In this document: positions 60,687 to 63,646 of the stretch, in pieces | Numbering within the stretch: position 1 is the first letter of the stretch | How the letters are laid out: every line of letters begins with the position of its first letter | Origin: Pseudomonadota bacterium | GTDB taxonomy: Bacteria; Pseudomonadota; Gammaproteobacteria; Pseudomonadales; Moraxellaceae | Assembly (NCBI GenBank): GCA_021804355.1 | Contig: JAJZHP010000002.1 | Location: 1-63,646, forward strand | Reading direction: 5' to 3' | Length of the DNA stretch: 63,646 nt | The notes under the pieces: generated by a model | Seen by the model: the letters and a program-made list of their open reading frames with translations, nothing else | The model's database searches: none | Told to the model about the DNA's origin: nothing | Translations under genes and position numbers: made by a program

Positions 60687-62086
60687 AAGTCTGCAGGTAT
60701 CATTCCAGATCCAGGTCATTGCTGATTTGTAATACATGCCAATTAGAACTGTGTGCGGAGTGTGCGGCTGCAGCCTTGAATCCTGCCTCGGAATTATTGG
60801 TTTGTCCGTTATGTGATGGCTTTATGGAGCAACAGGCGGATCTTTCGACAGGGCCAAGTCTATGGGCAACCTTGCCTGATGTCTTGACCTGGCCGTGGTC
60901 ACTGCAGCCTTCGCTTATGCTGGGTGCCATGGCTGTGCTCATGGTGGTTATAGCGCAGATGCTGTCTATTCCCCCTTATCTCTTATGGCTGGTCTCTGCC
61001 CTGGCAGGCGCTTATGCTGTAGCTATTTTGCGCGCATCCAGCCAAGGCAAGGACCAGAGGCTGGTTTTTAAAGACTGGAGCGGACAAGGTCAGGTGGTGT
61101 TGGCAGCCATACTGGTGCAGGTGATCGGGCAGGGGCTTTTGTTGCTGGCCATGCAGGTGGCGATAAGGTATGTCGTATTGGCAGCCTTGCTAGAGGCTAT
61201 GGTGTTGCCTCTGATCTATCTGGCGCTTGGCCAGGGTAAATTGCCTTGGGCCCTCATCGATCGGGATGAGCTGCGTGGCCTGGTAGGCCCGGTGTTAATG
61301 CCGTATTGGCTGCTTAGCGTTGTATTAGTGATATGTGCAGGTCTCATGGGCGTATTTATGGATTTGCTCAGCGATATTTTGCCCTCGTCCTGGAACTGGG
61401 CCTTAGCTGCTGTGCTGATTAATTACTATGCCTGGGTCTGCGCCCGGGCGGTGGGTTTGTTTATTTATCAGGAACCTGCCCTGGGAAAAGAGCGTAAGCC
61501 ACGTGAGTTACGTTTGCGAGCCTCTCCGGCACAAGCTCGTATGTCAGTTTGGTTGCGTGAAGGTGAATATGCTCGGGCTAAACGGCAATTACGAGTTCAG
61601 GCTGAGTCAGCGCAAGCCACCGTAGCCCAGATGGAGGCCTATCACCAATTGCTGATTAGTTTGGCTGATACGGCTGCGCTACAAGCTTATGCTGATCATT
61701 ATTTACGTCGCATCGTGCTTATGGAAGATGAGATACGTCTAGTGTCACTTCTGCGCGAATATCAGGAGAAAATTCCGGGGTTTGTGCCGGGGGATCCTGA
61801 ATTACGCTGGCGCCTGGCGCAAATATTGGTGCGAATGAAGGACTTAAAACAAGCCGCTCATATGTTAAATGGCTTGCATAAAGACTCGCCTAATTTTGGG
61901 CACCTGCCAGAAGCTTATCTGCTGGCAGCAGCCATACTCAACGATCTGGGCTTTACCAGTAAGGCGAAGGCCTTATTACGCTTCCTGATGGATCGTTATA
62001 AGACCCATGCACTTTACCCGATGATCAAGGATCGTTGGCAACGTCTTTTAGATGCTGAACCCAATCCTGGTACTTCCTCGCCATGA
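60683..62086 (+). CDS. zinc-finger (B-box-like) membrane protein with TPR-like tail
   Basis: The 467-residue product begins with a small zinc-binding module (VCRYHSRSRSLLICNTC, ELCAECA, LVCPLCD; residues about 3-45) that resembles B-box fingers. Three to five hydrophobic segments occupy about 75-250, and the C-terminal 150 residues are TPR-like helices (LRWRLAQILVRMKDLKQAAHML, AYLLAAAILNDLGFTSKAKALLRFL). ATG 60683 with AGGAGG is the start. It is coupled to the rhomboid gene and overlaps the convergent pseudo-rhomboid gene by 62 bp at the 3' end. Confidence 0.8.
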   Translation: MKVCRYHSRSRSLLICNTCQLELCAECAAAALNPASELLVCPLCDGFMEQQADLSTGPSLWATLPDVLTWPWSLQPSLMLGAMAVLMVVIAQMLSIPPYLLWLVSALAGAYAVAILRASSQGKDQRLVFKDWSGQGQVVLAAILVQVIGQGLLLLAMQVAIRYVVLAALLEAMVLPLIYLALGQGKLPWALIDRDELRGLVGPVLMPYWLLSVVLVICAGLMGVFMDLLSDILPSSWNWALAAVLINYYAWVCARAVGLFIYQEPALGKERKPRELRLRASPAQARMSVWLREGEYARAKRQLRVQAESAQATVAQMEAYHQLLISLADTAALQAYADHYLRRIVLMEDEIRLVSLLREYQEKIPGFVPGDPELRWRLAQILVRMKDLKQAAHMLNGLHKDSPNFGHLPEAYLLAAAILNDLGFTSKAKALLRFLMDRYKTHALYPMIKDRWQRLLDAEPNPGTSSP

Positions 62087-63440
62087 AGCTGTTTTCCTGA
62101 CGCCTATAGGCCGAGCCGATCGCACGTAGGGCCTGGGCAAGCAGGGGGTGGGGAGGGTTTTGTTGCAGGGACTCCTTGGCCAGTGTGTCAGCTTCCTTCA
62201 AGGCGTCAATTTGTGCAAACCGAATCATCAGGCGAACCTGACTTTCAGCATCCAGTTCAGTGATTGTGCCTTGCTGTATGCCTTCTCGATAAATGCGAAG
62301 TAATCGCCAATGCTGTTCGATATCACCTTCCGGTGAATTAAATATCTTCTGTAACAGTGCGGCAGACTCAGGGGAGGGCTGACGTTTGATAATGTGATAC
62401 AGGGGTAGCAAGACATTCAGGAGGGTGGGGTGACGTTCATAGAGATGGCGCAATAGTTTCTCAGCGTGGTTGTATTGCGCCTCCCCCATAGCCTGAAAGG
62501 CTTGATCCAGCGTTTCTTCAAGTTCCCGAGGCGTTGGCCGAGCAGGATCTGCTTCCTCAGCCTTAGGCGGTATCGCCGGTGTGATGGCTGGGTTCATGAA
62601 TCCAGCTATGCCTAAGCCACAAACTAAGGCACTGGCATCAGCCCATAGGTCCCAGGGTGGGTTCTGCCAGCGCCAAGCCATCCAGGCCATATTGGCCAAA
62701 CCCAAGAGGAGAGGAAGAGCAACGGGCAACCTCAGGGTAAGGGACTCGAAAGTCAGCGTGAACCAAGGCCAGCGCTGATGGCGGAATATATCCGCGCACC
62801 AAGCTCCCATGAGCCCGGCGATTCCGGTTTGTGCTCCATAGTAAGCAAAAACATCATGATCGATATGGAGGTCATGGACCAGGTTGCCCAACACGCCGGG
62901 TACAAGAAACATCAGCATCAATCGGCTTCCACCGTATTGAGTTTCAAGTGGCAGGGCAAGGCATAGCCATAGGACCAGGCTTATGAGCAAGCCAGGCCAA
63001 CCATGGCTTAGAAATAGGGCGGTCAAATAAGTAATAGGACGGCTTTTTTCTGGATCAACGCCCAAGCGCACGGAACTTAATTGGTGGCGCTGTTGGTCAT
63101 AGCTATGCCTGGCCTGTGCCCAGGCATCAAATTGCTCGGCATCCATGTAGTTGTGGCCGTCGTCGTTCAGGTGTTGGACAAACCCGGAATCAGCGCTCAT
63201 ACGTTGGGCCAGGGGCTGCCAGTTACCCTTAGCCATTTCGTTTTCCAGATGCTTGTCCAGAGAGGACAGCCCTTGGCTCAACAAACGAGTTGGGTAGTAA
63301 GGCCACTCCCTTGAAAGCAGGCTGTCATGATATTGCACCAGCAGAGACGGTTCTCGCTTCAAATCACCGAGTTGCAGTATGAGGAATACGGCGATGAAAA
63401 GGACTAACACCGTGAAGGTGGTGCGAAAGGATGTCGTCAT
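62025..63440 (-). CDS. rhomboid-fold membrane protein with TPR tail, catalytic residues missing
   Basis: This 471-residue protein has an N-terminal membrane segment, a periplasmic loop, a rhomboid-like helix bundle and C-terminal TPR helices (ELEETLDQAFQAMGEAQYNHAEKLLRHLYERHP). In the rhomboid core, YGGSRLMLMFLVPGVLGNLVHDLH is intact, but the serine loop reads GAQTGIAGLMG, so Thr or Gln replaces the catalytic Ser, and no AHLGG-type His block is visible. It may be an inactive regulator like iRhoms. ATG 63440 gives MTTSFRTT; ATG 63452 is another start. The 3' end overlaps the preceding plus-strand gene antisense by 62 bp. Confidence 0.8.
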   Translation of the reverse strand: MTTSFRTTFTVLVLFIAVFLILQLGDLKREPSLLVQYHDSLLSREWPYYPTRLLSQGLSSLDKHLENEMAKGNWQPLAQRMSADSGFVQHLNDDGHNYMDAEQFDAWAQARHSYDQQRHQLSSVRLGVDPEKSRPITYLTALFLSHGWPGLLISLVLWLCLALPLETQYGGSRLMLMFLVPGVLGNLVHDLHIDHDVFAYYGAQTGIAGLMGAWCADIFRHQRWPWFTLTFESLTLRLPVALPLLLGLANMAWMAWRWQNPPWDLWADASALVCGLGIAGFMNPAITPAIPPKAEEADPARPTPRELEETLDQAFQAMGEAQYNHAEKLLRHLYERHPTLLNVLLPLYHIIKRQPSPESAALLQKIFNSPEGDIEQHWRLLRIYREGIQQGTITELDAESQVRLMIRFAQIDALKEADTLAKESLQQNPPHPLLAQALRAIGSAYRRQENSFMARKYQDWVQHLKDVANDP

Positions 63441-63471
63441 CTGCGCTAACAAATTATGAAGTCTCCCACCG

Positions 63472-63646
63472 TTAAACGCCTTGCAACGTTGTAGCGGGGG
63501 TTTCTTGGGTCAACGACCAGAGCGCAGAGATGGAGTTACCACCACCACGACTTACCTCGATCTCACCAAGCGTGGGCCGTGCTTCCACAGCCGGTTCGGA
63601 GCCCTCCGCCCCTACCTGGATCCTTGTGATCCTGCACCGCTTCTTT
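63472..63646 (-). CDS. 3' end of an unidentified reading frame
   Basis: The minus strand is open from the window edge to a TAA at 63472-63474. The translated 57 residues include EGSEPAVEARPTLGEIEVSR and end in TPATTLQGV, which reads like a protein C terminus but matches no family I know. The start is beyond the window. It points the same way as the rhomboid-TPR gene and ends 31 bp before that gene's start. Confidence 0.3.
   Translation of the reverse strand, partial: KKRCRITRIQVGAEGSEPAVEARPTLGEIEVSRGGGNSISALWSLTQETPATTLQGV

Overview
The window looks like chromosome of a free-living gammaproteobacterium. The clearest marker is the order rplM-rpsI-petA-petB-petC-sspB followed by the divergent dolP/diaA/lpoA - rsmI block. 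aceE-aceF, nadC near ampD-ampE, groES-groEL behind a sigma-32 promoter and a DUF2788 gene agree with this. I cannot name a genus. Gene content suggests aerobic respiration through a bc1 complex, oxidation of thiosulfate or another reduced sulfur compound (DoxDA-type quinone oxidoreductase), polyhydroxyalkanoate granules (phasin), cobalamin uptake and c-di-GMP signalling. No CRISPR array, prophage, integron or intact insertion sequence was seen.

Layout. 1-512: no intact gene; a possible decayed reading frame and a 15-bp direct repeat next to an AAA/DUF4143 ATPase gene (513-1760). 1976-10076: YceI protein, flavin reductase, an unknown membrane protein, nadC, then a tightly packed DUF1631-ampD-ampE-BtuF-like run. 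10136-14381: pyruvate dehydrogenase E1 and E2. 14378-17070, minus strand: a cobalamin riboswitch controlling btuB and a PduO-type adenosyltransferase. 17092-19906, minus strand: a three-gene exported/membrane sulfur module (Tat-signal DsrE-like protein, periplasmic binding protein, DoxDA). 19964-24341: DUF1304, a diverged REP-type transposase relative, a degenerate REC-GGDEF protein, AmpG, an alkyltransferase-like protein and a HugZ-like protein. 24337-26517: heat-shock groESL operon. 26598-35427: small membrane proteins, a GAF-PAS-GGDEF cyclase, YbjQ, a NarK-type transporter, an SCP2-like membrane protein, a DUF445-like protein, a phasin, an HD-GYP protein with an altered HD motif and a TetR regulator.

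35522-40499: six-gene fatty-acid modification operon (FAD oxidoreductase, DUF1365, Cfa-like methyltransferase, DUF3833 lipoprotein, SDR, NTF2-like), divergent from the TetR gene with an operator-like palindrome between them. 40505-42251: an epimerase-like SDR and a PlsC-type acyltransferase. 42334-44435: tRNA-Gly, murI and a DUF4062 protein. 44567-49302: an alkyl-DHAP-synthase-like flavoprotein, a GlpD-like dehydrogenase and an FGGY kinase in one operon, which I read as a candidate glycerolipid or ether-lipid pathway. 49299-50770: a GH114-like lipoprotein and a heat-shock Hsp20. 50833-54993: ribosomal proteins L13/S9, tRNA-Gln, bc1 complex and SspB, with no sspA. 54996-57913: methyltransferase, DolP-like, DiaA-like and a short LpoA-like protein, with no yraN between the last two. 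57929-63440: rsmI, a zinc peptidase lipoprotein, an active-type rhomboid, a zinc-finger/TPR membrane protein and a convergent rhomboid-TPR protein without the catalytic residues. 63472-63646: the 3' end of an unidentified minus-strand frame.

Most genes belong to known families. The parts most worth attention are the sulfur triad, the AGPS-GlpD-FGGY operon with the nearby acyltransferase, the double-rhomboid/TPR locus, the stand-alone DUF4062 protein, and the number of signalling or enzyme proteins with a missing catalytic motif.
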